64,000 nt of DNA from JABFSM01 sp963762545 (GTDB lineage Bacteria; Gemmatimonadota; Gemmatimonadetes; Gemmatimonadales; GWC2-71-9), in assembly GCA_963762545.1 (NCBI GenBank), contig CAVXLC010000003.1:310001-374000 (forward strand), read 5' to 3'. The notes beneath the pieces were generated by a model. That model was given only the letters and a program-made list of their open reading frames with translations, was not told the DNA's origin and made no database searches. Below are positions 62,718 to 64,000 of the stretch, one piece after another (the first letter of the stretch is position 1; each line of letters begins with the position of its first letter). The position numbers were made by a program, and so were the translations under genes.

Positions 62718-64000
62718 GAGTTCCGAGCTGGTGGTCGAACGGCGCACCCCGGTGCCGGCATCGCCTGAAGAGGTCTTTGCCTGGCACGCCCGGCCGGGCG
62801 CCCTCGAGCGCCTGGTCCCCCCGTGGCAGCGCCTCACGGTCCTCGAGCGCACCGGCGGCATTGCCAACGGCACCCGGGTCCGGCTCCGGATCTACGCCGG
62901 GCCGGTCTGGTCCACCTGGATGGCGGAGCACCGGGATGTCGAGCCGGGCGTGGGCTTCAGCGATTTCCAGGTGGACGGTCCGTTCGACCGCTGGTTTCAC
63001 CGCCACAGCTTCGAGCCGGCCCCGGGTGGCGGCAGCATCCTGCACGATCGCATCGTCTGTGAGCTGCCTCTGGGCATCCGGCTGGGCCGCTCCTGCCTGG
63101 CCCGGGAGCTCGAGCGCCTGCTGGCCTACCGTCACGCCGTCACCGCACAGGACCTGGCCATGCACGCGCGGGCCGCGGGACGGCCCAAGCTCCGCATCGC
63201 CATCACCGGATCCTCGGGCCTCATCGGCTCGATGCTGGCGCCGGCGCTGACTACCGGCGGGCACAAGGTCATCCGCATGGTGCGGCGGGCGCCGGGTCCG
63301 GGCGAAATCCGCTGGGACCCCGATGGCGCCGGTGTGGACCCCGAAGCGCTGCGGGGCGTGGACGCCGTGGTGCACCTGGCGGGGGAGAACATCGCCGGTG
63401 CGCGCTGGACCGAGGCGCGGAAGCGGCTGCTCCTCGACAGCCGCGCCACCGGCACCCGGCTCCTCGCGGAGGCCATCGCCAAGGCCCCGGAAGGCCCCCG
63501 TATCCTGGTCTCCGCGTCGGCCATCGGCTACTACGGCAACCGGGGCGAGGAGCTCCTGACCGAGGGCAGCATGCCCGGTCAGGGATTTCTTCCCGAGGTC
63601 GTCATCGCCTGGGAGCAGGCCACCCGGCCCGCCGCCGACGCGGGGGTACGGGTAGCGCTGGTGCGGACCGGGCTGCTGCTCACGCCGGCGGGCGGCCTGC
63701 TGGAGCGCATCCTGCTCCCCTTCCGCCTGGGGTTCGGGGGGCGCCTGGGGGACGGCCGCCAGTGGATGAGCTGGATCTCGGCGGACGACGTCGTGGGCGC
63801 CTACCACCACGCGCTCACCGACGATGCGGTGCGCGGGCCGGTCAACGCGGTGGCCCCCGCGCCGGTGCGCAACGCGGAATTCACCACCGCGTTGGGGCGC
63901 GCGCTGCACCGCCCCACGCCGATGGCCGTGCCCAGGACGGCGCTCCGCCTTGCGGTGGGCGAGATGGCGGACGAAGCCATACTGGCCAGCGCCAGGGTGG
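62716..64000 (+). CDS. SRPBCC domain fused to TIGR01777-type SDR epimerase (partial)
   Basis: An open frame of 428 codons continuing past the right window edge. Residues ~1-150 are a START/SRPBCC-type hydrophobic-ligand domain (ERRTPVPASPEEVFAWHARP, 'GGSILHDRIVCELPLGIRLG'). From ~157 comes an atypical epimerase of the TIGR01777 (YfcH/SDR39U1) family with Rossmann motif ITGSSGLIGSML, 'VVHLAGENIAGARWTEARKR' and 'VSASAIGYYGNRGEE'. The fusion order is the one known for this family. Reaction unknown. The ATG lies at 62716, back-to-back with speA. Confidence 0.88.
   Translation, partial: MSSELVVERRTPVPASPEEVFAWHARPGALERLVPPWQRLTVLERTGGIANGTRVRLRIYAGPVWSTWMAEHRDVEPGVGFSDFQVDGPFDRWFHRHSFEPAPGGGSILHDRIVCELPLGIRLGRSCLARELERLLAYRHAVTAQDLAMHARAAGRPKLRIAITGSSGLIGSMLAPALTTGGHKVIRMVRRAPGPGEIRWDPDGAGVDPEALRGVDAVVHLAGENIAGARWTEARKRLLLDSRATGTRLLAEAIAKAPEGPRILVSASAIGYYGNRGEELLTEGSMPGQGFLPEVVIAWEQATRPAADAGVRVALVRTGLLLTPAGGLLERILLPFRLGFGGRLGDGRQWMSWISADDVVGAYHHALTDDAVRGPVNAVAPAPVRNAEFTTALGRALHRPTPMAVPRTALRLAVGEMADEAILASARV

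Noticed and set aside
60394..63909. A 3.5-kb minus-strand open frame spanning speA and the SDR gene
   Set aside because: It reads in a frame other than speA across that gene and antisense to the SDR fusion; the residues show no protein family and are typical of codon-bias shadows.

Overview
The window is G+C-rich chromosomal DNA (roughly two thirds G+C by eye), densely coded, with many 1-4 base start/stop overlaps and no tRNA, rRNA, CRISPR array or transposase. A Gram-negative-type envelope is evident: a TonB-dependent receptor end, a TolC/RND efflux system and many lipoproteins with a C-terminal lipobox. Alternative complex III (ACIII), an M6 protease with a dockerin-like tail, Tat-exported molybdoenzymes and a putative sphingolipid cluster together suggest Gemmatimonadota or a neighbouring phylum. 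This placement is an inference from gene content, not a phylogenetic result.

Layout. 0-7 kb: the end of a TonB-dependent receptor, then a minus-strand operon (penicillin-acylase-type hydrolase, small membrane protein, secreted metallo-beta-lactamase-fold hydrolase), and a divergent D-aminoacylase-like lipoprotein. 7-16 kb: a six-gene plus-strand efflux operon (TetR regulator, TolC-type channel, RND adaptor, RND pump, unknown 158-aa protein, MsbA-type ABC exporter) with a palindromic operator in front. 16-21 kb: a minus-strand operon for a periplasmic molybdenum hydroxylase (one 2Fe-2S subunit, two tandem large subunits, one SnoaL-like lipoprotein). 21-24 kb: an M6 protease and a small lipoprotein. 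24-28.4 kb: serine palmitoyltransferase-like, GNAT acyltransferase, NAD-dependent epimerase and PAP2 enzymes in one tight operon, a candidate bacterial ceramide pathway. 28.4-31.5 kb: a cupredoxin, a cysteine-cluster protein, and an ECF sigma/anti-sigma pair. 31.5-38.9 kb: a six-gene ACIII operon, actA to actF. Near-identical Crp/Fnr-like palindromes lie about 80 bp upstream of both the cupredoxin and actA.

39-46 kb: TrmJ-type methyltransferase, a PilT-like ATPase with a duplicated N-terminal domain, a 3-hydroxyisobutyrate-dehydrogenase-like enzyme, a tungstate/molybdate-type ABC permease, its frameshifted ATPase, and a Y-family polymerase. The permease-to-polymerase block is bracketed by two tracts of GAGGCTAGG-type repeats. 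46-50.7 kb: a TetR regulator with operator and an acyl-CoA dehydrogenase, then queF and citrate synthase. 50.8-57 kb: a complete D-xylose operon (xylA, xylB, ABC permease, binding protein, ATPase). 57-60.7 kb: a divergent operon of galT, an inositol-monophosphatase-like protein and an arabinokinase/galactokinase-like GHMP kinase. 60.7-64 kb: biosynthetic arginine decarboxylase and a divergent SRPBCC-SDR fusion protein cut by the window end.

No stretch over 300 bases lacks a gene. The longest gaps (28,938-29,228 and 49,179-49,409) are described in the feature list.
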